In this document: positions 23,874 to 31,744 of the stretch, piece by piece | How positions within the stretch are numbered: position 1 is the first letter of the stretch | Layout: the number at the start of each line of letters is the position of its first letter | Assembly (NCBI RefSeq): GCF_000716785.1 | Contig: NZ_JNYY01000003.1 | Span: 248,001 to 312,000, forward strand | Origin: Amycolatopsis vancoresmycina | GTDB lineage: Bacteria; Actinomycetota; Actinomycetes; Mycobacteriales; Pseudonocardiaceae | Reading direction: 5' to 3' | Length of the DNA: 64,000 nucleotides | Notes under the pieces: generated by a model | Seen by the model: the letters and a program-made list of their open reading frames with translations, nothing else | Database searches by the model: none | Told to the model about the DNA's origin: nothing | Translations under genes and position numbers: made by a program

Positions 23874-25301
23874 GTGCGTCGAGGGGGCGTGCATGTTCTG
23901 GGGAAGATCGCCGTCGCCGGGCTGGCCCTGGTCGTCCTCGGCGGCACGGCGTACGGCTACGCGAACCTCCAGGCCCTCGACGAGGTGACGCGGGACAGCG
24001 TCATCGACGCCGACGGCGGGACCCGGCCGGGTGAACAGCCGGCCGACGGTTCGCTCGACATCCTGCTGGTCGGCCGGGACTCCCGCGCCGACCAGCAGGG
24101 CAAGCCGCTGCCCCCGGACGTCCTGCGCGAGCTGCGGGTCGGGCCCAACGGCGACGACCTCACCGACACCCTGATCGTGCTGCGCATCCCGAACGGCACC
24201 AAGGAGGTCAAGGCGTTCTCCATCCCGCGGGACAGCTACGTGTCGATGCCGGGCGGCGGCAAGGACAAGATCAACGCCGCGTTCGGGCGCGGGAAGGCCG
24301 CGGAGGCGCGGCGGCTGCGCAACGCGGGCGAGACCGACAAGGCCAAGATCGAGCAGGGCGCCCTGACCGCCGGGCGGCGTGCGACGCGGCAGGCCGTCGA
24401 GGACCTCACCGGGGTGAAGATCGACCACTTCGCCGAGGTCAACCTGCTCAGCTTCTACGAGATCAGCAAGGCCGTCGGCGGCGTCGACGTCTGCCTCAAG
24501 GAAGCCACCAAGGACAAGAACTCGGGTGCCGACTTCCCGGCCGGGGAGCAGCGCATTGCCGGCGCCGACGCGCTCGCCTTCGTCCGGCAGCGCGACGGCC
24601 TCCCGGGCACCGACCTCGCCCGCGTCCGGCGGCAGCAGGTGTTCCTCGCCGGGCTGGCCCGGCAGGTGCTGTCGGCGGGCACGCTGGCCGACCCCGGCAA
24701 GCTCTCGGACCTGATCGACGCCGTGAAGCGCTCGGTGGTGCTGGACGCCTCGTGGAACCTCCTCGACTTCGTCGCCCAGATGCGCGGGGTCAGCGGCGGC
24801 GGGATCCAGTTCGCGACGATCCCGGTCGGGAACGTCGACTACCGCTACAGCAAGAGTGATCCGCGCTTGACGGCGGTGCAGGTCGACCCGGCCGCGGTCA
24901 AGGCCTTCGCGGCGAGCCTGATCGGGACCCCGCCGCCGGTGCCGTCGGGCCGGCCGGGTGCCCCGGTCACCGTCGACGTGGCCAACGCGGGCCCGAAGGA
25001 GGGGCTCGCGGCCCGCGTCGCGGGCGTTCTCAAGGACAAGGGGTTCACCCCGGGCACCACCGGCAACACCGCCGCTCGGCGGACGTCGGTGGTCCGGTTC
25101 GGGCCCGGCCTCGCCGAGCGCGGCGCCGAAGTGGCGCAGCTGCTGGGTGGGCTGGCGACGCAGGAGTCCGCGGCGGTCCCGGCCGGGCACGTCGAGGTCG
25201 TCCTCGGGACGGTCTACTCCGGTCCCGGCGCGACCGGGGGCGGCGGCGCACCCGGCGGGGACGAGACGATCACCTCGAGCGGGGTCGTCTGCGTTTATTG
25301 A
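23874..25301 (+). CDS. LytR-CpsA-Psr family cell-wall glycopolymer ligase
   Basis: This protein of about 475 residues has a short basic head and one membrane helix (about 10-28). The LCP domain follows, with DILLVGRDSRAD, NGDDLTDTLIVLRI and FSIPRDSYVSMPG, whose Asp and Arg residues bind the polyprenyl-pyrophosphate head group. A LytR_C domain (about 360-450) closes it. LCP enzymes attach teichoic-acid-like or arabinogalactan polymers to peptidoglycan outside the cell. I favour GTG 23874, ten bases after GGAG; in-frame GTG codons at 23853 and 23868 are possible. It lies 33 bp after the SDR. Confidence 0.93.
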   Translation: MRRGGVHVLGKIAVAGLALVVLGGTAYGYANLQALDEVTRDSVIDADGGTRPGEQPADGSLDILLVGRDSRADQQGKPLPPDVLRELRVGPNGDDLTDTLIVLRIPNGTKEVKAFSIPRDSYVSMPGGGKDKINAAFGRGKAAEARRLRNAGETDKAKIEQGALTAGRRATRQAVEDLTGVKIDHFAEVNLLSFYEISKAVGGVDVCLKEATKDKNSGADFPAGEQRIAGADALAFVRQRDGLPGTDLARVRRQQVFLAGLARQVLSAGTLADPGKLSDLIDAVKRSVVLDASWNLLDFVAQMRGVSGGGIQFATIPVGNVDYRYSKSDPRLTAVQVDPAAVKAFAASLIGTPPPVPSGRPGAPVTVDVANAGPKEGLAARVAGVLKDKGFTPGTTGNTAARRTSVVRFGPGLAERGAEVAQLLGGLATQESAAVPAGHVEVVLGTVYSGPGATGGGGAPGGDETITSSGVVCVY

Positions 25302-25538
25302 TCGACACCGGGCAACCGGATTTCGACGGATTCTCTGAAATATTCCCGGAATTGCCCCCGGCCACCCGGTACCGGACCACGGCGGACCACCCGGGTCACT
25401 GGTCTTGACGCTGCCGCACTGGTGAGGCAGGGTGCGGTGACCGTCGGCGGGCAGGACCACGTGACGGCCCGAAAAGTTCACCCGATCGGTGAGCGAGTCG
25501 GAAAGTCAATTTCAGGGAATACGGAAAGTCCGGGATTT

Positions 25539-26147
25539 ATGCGCACCAGCTTCGCCCGCGGCCGATGGATCTTGCCGGTCCTCGCCGTGCTTTGTGCCGG
25601 ATGTCAGTCGGCGTCCGCTTCGGTCCACTACCCCGGCGCGATCGACGCCTGCCGGCTCCCCGGCGGCAACCTGCAGGCGCAGCTCGCGCCCGGGACCGTC
25701 GAAATCCCGGCCGGCTCGGTGAAGACCGCCGAAGCCAAGGTCGTCCCGGAGGACCAGCCCGGCGACGGCACCGAGGCCACCGGCTGCAAGCGCCTGTTCG
25801 CCCGTGACCTCGGCGGCGGGAAGGCCGACCTGCAGGACTACCGGCTCGTCACGATCGCCGTGGTCCGGTTCACCGATGCCGACCCCGACCAGGGCGCCAC
25901 GAAGGCGAGCCAGCTGATGACCGACGCGCTCGGCGACCACTCCGGCGTCCGGCTCGTCACCGGGGTCGGGGACGAGGCCGGGATCGCCGAGCAGTGGGCC
26001 GCCGTGCGCACCGGGAACGTCGTGCTGGGGCTGGCCATCGCCGACGGCGGCACCGAGGCCGCGCTGATCACGCCCGCGTCGCTGGACAACGTCCAGGCCT
26101 CGATGACCGACATGACCGGCACCCTGCAGCGGAACTTCCAGGGCTGA
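25539..26147 (+). CDS. Probable secreted lipoprotein, DUF3558-like
   Basis: This 202-residue protein starts at ATG 25539 with a short positively charged head and a hydrophobic stretch ending in VLCAGCQS. That is a lipobox with an unusual Cys before Ala-Gly-Cys. The mature part has a conserved-looking pair of cysteines (DACRLPGG and TGCKRLF) and a single alpha/beta domain like actinomycete DUF3558 lipoproteins, whose role is unknown. The upstream interval 25302-25538 is AT-richer than average and holds the short palindrome TCACC-N5-GGTGA at 25478-25492, but no gene. Its stop lies three bases from the convergent FdhF-like gene. Confidence 0.72.
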   Translation: MRTSFARGRWILPVLAVLCAGCQSASASVHYPGAIDACRLPGGNLQAQLAPGTVEIPAGSVKTAEAKVVPEDQPGDGTEATGCKRLFARDLGGGKADLQDYRLVTIAVVRFTDADPDQGATKASQLMTDALGDHSGVRLVTGVGDEAGIAEQWAAVRTGNVVLGLAIADGGTEAALITPASLDNVQASMTDMTGTLQRNFQG

Positions 26148-26150
26148 GTG

Positions 26151-28457
26151 TCAGGGCCGGGGCTCGAGCCGCACCACGATCGCCTTCGACACCGGCGTGT
26201 TCGACTTGTCCGCGACCGAGTCCAGCGGCACCAGCGCGTTCGCCTCCGGGAAGTACGCCGCCGCGCAGCCGCGGGCGGTCGGGTAGGCCACGATCCGGAA
26301 CGCGGGCGCGCGCCGGTCGCCGTCGCGCCACTCGGAGACCAGGTCGACCACCGCGCCGTCCGCGAGGCCGAGCGCGGTCAGGTCGTCCGGGTGCACCAGC
26401 ACGACCCGGCGGGCGTTCTCGATGCCGCGGTAGCGGTCCGACAGGCCGTAGATCGTGGTGTTGTACTGGTCGTGGCTGCGCAGGGTCTGCAGCAGCAGCC
26501 GGCCCGCGGGCGCCTGCGGGTACTCCAGCCCGGACACGGTGAAGTTGCCCTTGCCGTTCGCGGTGCCGGTGAACTCGCGGGAGTCGCGCGGGGCGTGCGG
26601 CAGCACGAAGCCGTCCGGCTCGCGGACGCGGCGGTTGTAGTCCTGGCAGCCCGGCACGACCCGCGAGATCCGGTCCCGGATCAGGTCGTAGTCGGCCTCG
26701 AAGGTGCGCCACGGGACGGCGTGGCCCGCGCCGAACAGCTTTTCGGCCAGCCGGCACAGGATCGCGACCTCGGACAGCAGGTGCTCGCTCGCCGGCTTCA
26801 GGCGCCCGCGCGAGGTGTGCACCTGCGACATCGAGTCCTCGACGGTGACGAACTGCTCGCCGCCGGCCTGGACGTCCCGCTCGGTGCGGCCGAGCGTGGG
26901 CAGGATCACCGCCGTGGTGCCGTGCACGACGTGCGACCGGTTCAGCTTCGTGGACACGTGCACGGTCAGCGAGCACGAGCTCAGCGCCCGCTCGGTCAGC
27001 TCCGAGTCCGGCGTGGCCGACGCGAAGTTGCCGCCGACGGCGAAGAACACCTTGCCGCGGCCGTCGCGCATCGCCCGGATCGCGTCGACGGTGTCGAAGC
27101 CGTGCTCGCGGGGGACCTCGATGCCGAACTCGGCGGCGAGGGCGTCGAGGAACGACTGCGGCATCTTCTCCCAGATGCCCATGGTCCGGTCGCCTTGGAC
27201 GTTCGAGTGCCCGCGCACCGGGCACAGCCCGGCGCCGGGTTTGCCGATCATGCCGCGCATCAGGGCCAGGTTGGCGATCTCGGAGATCGTCGGGACGGCG
27301 TGCTTGTGCTGGGTGAGCCCCATCGCCCAGCAGTAGATCGTGCGCTCGGACGACGCGATCATCCGCGCGACGCGCTCGATCTGCGCACGCGGCAGGCCGG
27401 TCGCCCGCTCGATCGCCGTCCAGTCGATCTCCCGCAGGTGCTTGGCGTAGTCGTCGAAGCCGTCGGTGACCCGGTCGACGAACTCGCGGTCGACGATCGT
27501 GCCCGGCGCTTCGGCGTCCCAGGCCAGCAGCAGGTGCCCGACGGCCTGGAACAGCGCCAGGTCGCCGCCGAGGCGGATCTGGGCGAACTCGTCGGCCAGC
27601 GGCGTGCCCTGCCCGACGACCCCGCGGACGTTCTGCGGGTTCTTGAACCGCATCAGCCCGGCCTCGGGCAGCGGGTTGACGGCGATGATCTTGGCGCCGT
27701 TGCCCTTGGCCTCCTCGAGCGCCGAGAGCATCCGCGGGTGGTTGGTGCCCGGGTTCTGCCCGACGACGACGATGAGGTCGGCCTTGTGGATGTCGGCCAG
27801 GCTCACCGAGCCCTTGCCGACGCCGGTGGTGGCCGACAGCGCCGCGCCCGAGGACTCGTGGCACATGTTGCTGCAGTCCGGAAGGTTGTTGGTACCGAAG
27901 GAACGCACCAGGAGCTGGTAGAGGAACGCAGCCTCGTTGCTGGTGCGGCCGGAGGTGTAGAAGATCGCTTCGTCCGGGTCGGTCAGCGCCTTGAGCTCGC
28001 CCGCGACCAGCTCGAACGCGTCGTCCCAGGAGATCGGCTCGTAGTGCGTGGCGCCTTCGCGCAGCACGAACGGCTCGGTGATCCGGCCCTGCTGGCCCAG
28101 CCAGTAGTCGGTCTTGGTCGTCAGCTCCCGGAGCGGGTGCTTCGCGAAGAACTCGCGGTCCACCCGCCGTTTCGTGGCTTCTTCGGCGACGGCCTTGGCG
28201 CCGTTTTCGCAGAACTCGGCCAGTTTGCGCTTCTCGCCGTCGACCTCGCGGGGTTCCGGCCACGCGCAGCCCGGGCAGTCGAAGCCCTCGCGCTGGTTCA
28301 GCAGCCGCAGGGCCTTGATGGTCCGCCCGGTGCCCATCTGCTCGACGCTGCGCGCGAGCGACACGGCCACCCCGGGTATCCCGGCCGCCCAGCCCTTCGG
28401 CTTGCCCACTTCGAGGCGGGTCTCGTCCACGTCCTGCGCCGGCGCTTCACGGGTCAT
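26151..28457 (-). CDS. FdhF/YdeP-family molybdopterin oxidoreductase
   Basis: This 768-residue bis-MGD enzyme is of the formate dehydrogenase H/YdeP type. Cys61, Cys64 and Cys83 lie where an N-terminal iron-sulfur cluster would bind, with no obvious fourth Cys. Cys199-His200 in NMCHESSG matches the position of the catalytic Sec-His pair of FdhF, so it would be a Cys-type enzyme. The MGD-binding stretch VGQNPGTNHPRML and a C-terminal molydop-binding domain are present. It has no export signal, so it is cytoplasmic. FdhD encoded at 20687 probably sulfurates it. No partner electron-transfer subunit is adjacent. Formate oxidation fits the context, but YdeP-like members are poorly characterised. 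Confidence 0.9.
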   Translation of the reverse strand: MTREAPAQDVDETRLEVGKPKGWAAGIPGVAVSLARSVEQMGTGRTIKALRLLNQREGFDCPGCAWPEPREVDGEKRKLAEFCENGAKAVAEEATKRRVDREFFAKHPLRELTTKTDYWLGQQGRITEPFVLREGATHYEPISWDDAFELVAGELKALTDPDEAIFYTSGRTSNEAAFLYQLLVRSFGTNNLPDCSNMCHESSGAALSATTGVGKGSVSLADIHKADLIVVVGQNPGTNHPRMLSALEEAKGNGAKIIAVNPLPEAGLMRFKNPQNVRGVVGQGTPLADEFAQIRLGGDLALFQAVGHLLLAWDAEAPGTIVDREFVDRVTDGFDDYAKHLREIDWTAIERATGLPRAQIERVARMIASSERTIYCWAMGLTQHKHAVPTISEIANLALMRGMIGKPGAGLCPVRGHSNVQGDRTMGIWEKMPQSFLDALAAEFGIEVPREHGFDTVDAIRAMRDGRGKVFFAVGGNFASATPDSELTERALSSCSLTVHVSTKLNRSHVVHGTTAVILPTLGRTERDVQAGGEQFVTVEDSMSQVHTSRGRLKPASEHLLSEVAILCRLAEKLFGAGHAVPWRTFEADYDLIRDRISRVVPGCQDYNRRVREPDGFVLPHAPRDSREFTGTANGKGNFTVSGLEYPQAPAGRLLLQTLRSHDQYNTTIYGLSDRYRGIENARRVVLVHPDDLTALGLADGAVVDLVSEWRDGDRRAPAFRIVAYPTARGCAAAYFPEANALVPLDSVADKSNTPVSKAIVVRLEPRP

Positions 28458-28499
28458 GGGTTCATCGTGCGCCTCGATGATCGCCGGGCGCCACGAGGG

Positions 28500-29861
28500 T
28501 CACGCCTTTCCGGCGCGCAGCCCCCGGTCGGCGACGGTGACGAGCAGCAACAGCGCGCTGATGACGACGAGCGCGACGGCCAGCCGGTGCAGGCCCGCGG
28601 AGTCCGCGTGCGGGCCGTAGCAGAGGGCGATGAGCGTCGAGGCCACGATCGCGCCGAGGTACTGGGCGGTGCGGAACAGGCCGCTGGCCGTGCCCATCTG
28701 CTCGGCGGGCGCTTCGCGGTAGAGCGTCGTCTGGTTCGCGACGCTGGTCAGGCCCTGGGCCAGGCCGAACAACGCGGCCAGCGCGAGCAGCGCGCCGGCC
28801 CAGGTGCCGTCGTGGACGAGCAGCAGCAGGGCCGAGCCGCCGGCCAGCGCCACCGCCACGGTGACCAGCCGTGCCCTGATCCCGGACGCGCGCCCGGAGA
28901 AGGCCGCGGCGCAGACGGCCGTGCCCGACATCGGCAGCAGCATCAGCCCGGCGGCTTCCTCCGACAGCTGCCGCGCGGTCTCCAGCCACTGGACGTAGCC
29001 GAACATGATCGCGTAGATGGCCATGAAGCTGAGCGCCTGCCGCAGGTACGTCCGCAGGATCGCGCGGTTGGCCGCGAGCATCCGCAGGTCGAGGAAGGGC
29101 GCGTCACGCCGCAGTTCGACGAGGGTGAAGGCGGTCCCGAAGGCGGCGGCGACGGCGAGCAGCCAGACCTCGGTGCCCGGGTCCATCAGGAAGAACAGGA
29201 GCGCGAGCAGGGTCGCGGAGAACAGCGCGATGCCGAGCACGTCGATCCGGGTGGCGGTGCGTTCGCCGCGCTCGTCCTTCGGCACCCACAGCAGCGCCAG
29301 CACCAGCGACAGCCCGGCGAGCGGGATGTTCACCGCGAAGATGGCCGGCCAGCCGAACAGGCCGATCAGCACCCCGCCCAGCGTCGGGCCGATCACCATC
29401 ACCGTCTGCGCGGACATCGACAGCACCGACAGCACGCGGGCGGGCACGCCCTGGCCGTGGGCTTCGGCGTGGTGGCGCAGCACGGCCATCGCGGCCGGGA
29501 ACCCGGCGCACGTGCCCAGGCCCAGCACGACCCGCACCCCGGTCAGCCAGCCGACGGACACCGGGATCAGGCCCGCGACCCCGGCGGCGATCACCAGGCT
29601 CGCTCCGCCGAGCAGGACACGGCGGGCGCCGTAGCGGTCCACCAGCAGCCCCACCACCGGCTGCCCGACCGCGGTGGCCAGGTAGAGCGCGGAGATGAGC
29701 CAGGCGGTCTGGCCGGGGCCGGCGCCGAAGCTCCGCCCGATCGGGACGAGCGCGACGGCGATGAGCGTGGAGTTGATCGGGTTGAGCACCGCGCCGGCCA
29801 CCAGCGGGGTGACCAGGCGGGCGCCGAACTTGGCGGGGGCGGTGACGGTGCTCGTACGCAC
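28500..29861 (-). CDS. MFS drug-type exporter (DHA2-like)
   Basis: This transporter of about 453 residues has 12-14 hydrophobic spans. Motif A is in GLLVDRYGARRVLLGG, and an antiporter motif C-like GPTLGGVLIG stands in helix 5, typical of proton-coupled drug exporters. The 5' end nearly touches the MarR gene upstream (stop at 29866), so they form one operon. The start is uncertain: GTG 29861 is directly behind AAGGA, GTG 29846 has looser spacing, and a TTG at 29882 would overlap MarR. MarR control suggests induction by the exported compound. Confidence 0.87.
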   Translation of the reverse strand: MRTSTVTAPAKFGARLVTPLVAGAVLNPINSTLIAVALVPIGRSFGAGPGQTAWLISALYLATAVGQPVVGLLVDRYGARRVLLGGASLVIAAGVAGLIPVSVGWLTGVRVVLGLGTCAGFPAAMAVLRHHAEAHGQGVPARVLSVLSMSAQTVMVIGPTLGGVLIGLFGWPAIFAVNIPLAGLSLVLALLWVPKDERGERTATRIDVLGIALFSATLLALLFFLMDPGTEVWLLAVAAAFGTAFTLVELRRDAPFLDLRMLAANRAILRTYLRQALSFMAIYAIMFGYVQWLETARQLSEEAAGLMLLPMSGTAVCAAAFSGRASGIRARLVTVAVALAGGSALLLLVHDGTWAGALLALAALFGLAQGLTSVANQTTLYREAPAEQMGTASGLFRTAQYLGAIVASTLIALCYGPHADSAGLHRLAVALVVISALLLLVTVADRGLRAGKA

Positions 29862-29865
29862 TCCT

Positions 29866-30303
29866 TCAGTGCTCGGCAACACGCTGCAGCAACGGCAGCG
29901 CGCGGGTGACGGTGTCGAGTTCGGCGGGGGACAGCTCGTCCAGCAGGGCGCGGGCCAGCCACTCGTCGCGGTTCTGCTGGATTCCGCGCACGGTGTCGCG
30001 GCCGGCGCCGGACAGGCTGATCACCACGCGCCGCCGGTCGGCCGGATCGGGCGTGCGGGCGAGGTAGCCGAGCTCGTCGAGGACGCCGAGGGTGGCGGCC
30101 ATCGACTGCTGCCGCACGTGCTCGGCCGCGGCGAGCTCGCCCTGGGTGGCCGGGCCTTCGCGGTGCAGCCGGTGGAGCACGGCGGACTGCGACGGCGTCA
30201 GGATCCCGGCGTTGTCGACGTGGCGCAGCCGGCGGTGCAGCTGCCCGACGACCCCGCGGATCCAGCCCGCGCTCTCGGCCACGTGCGGAGGTACTTCGCC
30301 CAT
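29866..30303 (-). CDS. MarR-family regulator of the adjacent exporter
   Basis: This 145-residue MarR-type winged-helix protein has LTPSQSAVLHRLHREGPATQGELAAAEHVRQQSMAATLGVLDELGYL as its DNA-reading core, followed by the beta-wing DPADRRRVVISLS. I choose ATG 30303 over the GTG six bases upstream. It is followed at once by an MFS exporter gene, and a CACAG-N5-CTGTG palindrome overlaps its promoter and start region. Autorepression relieved by a drug-like ligand is the usual family mode. It has no close Cys residues for redox sensing. Confidence 0.9.
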   Translation of the reverse strand: MGEVPPHVAESAGWIRGVVGQLHRRLRHVDNAGILTPSQSAVLHRLHREGPATQGELAAAEHVRQQSMAATLGVLDELGYLARTPDPADRRRVVISLSGAGRDTVRGIQQNRDEWLARALLDELSPAELDTVTRALPLLQRVAEH

Positions 30304-30306
30304 ACA

Positions 30307-30321
30307 CACAGTTTAGCTGTG
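30307..30321. promoter_or_regulatory. MarR operator candidate CACAG-N5-CTGTG
   Basis: A 15-bp inverted repeat abuts the MarR start codon and would block transcription or ribosome access. A second CTGTG half-site follows about nine bases later. This length and position are typical for MarR autoregulation. Confidence 0.55.
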
Positions 30322-30345
30322 CAGTCCAGGCTGTGCATCCTGGCG

Positions 30346-31344
30346 CTACGCGGGGCAGCCGTCGAGGGTCGGGACCGGGTACTTCGGGTCGTAGTAGCCG
30401 GGCGCGTCGTGCTCGCCGGTCTGCGGCGCGGCGGACCGCGGGTTCGCGTAACCCGGTGCCAGGTAGCCCTCGTTCGCCGCCGCGCAGCCCACCGACGAGT
30501 ACGCGCCGGTCGTGGAGTCGAGCCACAGGCCGTGGCTGCTCTTCGTGAACGACGAGCCGCTCCGGAGCACGTACGTCTCGTCGAGGCGCTGGAACGTGAC
30601 GATCTCCGCGGGGCTCATGAGCTCCTTGGGGTGGGGGTGGTCGAAGGCGTAGGCGACCGCGTACTTCGCCTCGACGACCAGCTCACCGGGCTTGGCGCCG
30701 GCGCGCGCGGTGAGCGTGCCGAAGGTGCGGGGGCCGGCGTCGAGCAGGTGGTAGCCGTCGGCGATCTCGGTGAGATACGCGGCGAAGCCGCCCTGGTGCT
30801 TGACCGGCTTCTTGGCCAGCTCCGGGACGATCTGGTCGCGGTCGTCGGGGGCGAACAACGCCGCATACGCCTTGCCGTCGTGGCCGGTCAGCACCGCCGG
30901 GTCGAGGTGGGCGGTGCTGATGGCCTGCCGGACCTTCGCGTAGGCGTCGGCGACCGCGCCGGCCTTGAAGGCGCCGACGGCGGCCGCGGCGGGGGACGTG
31001 ATGCCGTCGAGGCCCTTCGGCCAGGTGTCGGCGGGGGTGTGCGCGTACGGGCGGGCCAGGTCGACCGCGGCGACGTCCGGCACCGACGTCGGGTCCGGCG
31101 GCGCGGCGTCGCGGGCGGGGCGGCGGCCGATCAGCACGATCGCCGCCGTCGTCACGGCCAGGATCAGCACGAACACGGCGAAGACCCACCACCGGCGGCG
31201 CGGGCCGCGCGCGGCGCGTTTCTGCTGCTTGCGGAACTGCTTGCGGTCCTTCTTCGCGCCCAGCCAGGCGTCGGTCTGCGCGTGCTTGCGCCAGTCCGGG
31301 TCCATCAGGTCCGGGTGCGAGTCGAGCGGGTTGTCCTCGTCCAC
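30346..31344 (-). CDS. Single-span membrane protein with HPDLMDPDW head
   Basis: This 332-residue protein has a cytosolic head of about 50 residues that includes SHPDLMDPDWRKHA, DAWLGAKKD and a Lys/Arg-rich run. One membrane helix follows (about 52-74), and then a large extracellular domain without recognised motifs. The extracellular part has two well-spaced Cys residues (VGCAAANEGY and DGCPA) that may form a disulfide. It starts with GTG 31344. The head is a clear paralogue of the next gene's N terminus. No enzyme family was recognised. Confidence 0.75.
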   Translation of the reverse strand: MDEDNPLDSHPDLMDPDWRKHAQTDAWLGAKKDRKQFRKQQKRAARGPRRRWWVFAVFVLILAVTTAAIVLIGRRPARDAAPPDPTSVPDVAAVDLARPYAHTPADTWPKGLDGITSPAAAAVGAFKAGAVADAYAKVRQAISTAHLDPAVLTGHDGKAYAALFAPDDRDQIVPELAKKPVKHQGGFAAYLTEIADGYHLLDAGPRTFGTLTARAGAKPGELVVEAKYAVAYAFDHPHPKELMSPAEIVTFQRLDETYVLRSGSSFTKSSHGLWLDSTTGAYSSVGCAAANEGYLAPGYANPRSAAPQTGEHDAPGYYDPKYPVPTLDGCPA

Positions 31345-31394
31345 GTGCGTCCCCCCAAGGTCGACGACTGATCATCGGCGACGGGGGACGGGCG

Positions 31395-31688
31395 TTACCC
31401 GAAGTACGCGATTTCGTTGACGCCGGCGCCCTGGAGCTGGTGCAGGATGACCGCCGCCGCGACCAGGGCGACCACGACCAGCAGGGCGAGCACGCCCGGC
31501 CAGCGGCTGGTCCCCGGCTGCTGGAAGCCGCCCGCGCGGCGCTCGTGCTTGCGGCGCTTCTTGAGGTCCTTCTTCGCGCCCAGCCAGGCGTCCCGTGCGG
31601 CGTACTTCTGCCAGTCCGGGTTCATCAGGTCCGGGTGCGTCTCGAGGCGCCGGTCGTCCGGATCCTGCGGCTGCTGAGGCTGTGACAT
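31395..31688 (-). CDS. Small membrane protein, paralogue of the preceding head domain
   Basis: This 97-residue protein begins with a Gln/Pro-rich tip and then HPDLMNPDWQKYAARD and AWLGAKKDLKKRRKH. These match the N-terminal head of the neighbouring 332-residue protein almost residue for residue. A single membrane helix (about 64-84) and a short external tail follow. ATG 31688 gives this architecture; an upstream extension to 31814 runs into valS and is rejected. The pair likely arose by local duplication with loss or gain of the outer domain. Its start is 56 bp from the divergent valS start. Confidence 0.75.
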   Translation of the reverse strand: MSQPQQPQDPDDRRLETHPDLMNPDWQKYAARDAWLGAKKDLKKRRKHERRAGGFQQPGTSRWPGVLALLVVVALVAAAVILHQLQGAGVNEIAYFG

Positions 31689-31730
31689 CCCGAGTGCCTT
31701 CCCCCTGGGTGACCCGCCGTGACGGGTTCG

Positions 31731-31736
31731 TAGACT
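31731..31736 (+). promoter_or_regulatory. valS -10 element (leaderless promoter)
   Basis: TAGACT ends eight bases before the valS GTG. With a normal 6-9 base spacing to the start site, transcription would begin at or next to the start codon. No Shine-Dalgarno sequence is present, which agrees with a leaderless mRNA. Confidence 0.6.
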
Positions 31737-31744
31737 TGTCCATT

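Noticed and set aside
26148..29909. A 1253-codon open frame on the plus strand
   Set aside because: It is antisense to the FdhF-like and MFS genes and lacks any protein motif.
31689..31744. A T-box or other riboswitch ahead of valS
   Set aside because: Only 56 bp separate the divergent starts and the transcript seems leaderless, so there is no room for a T-box.
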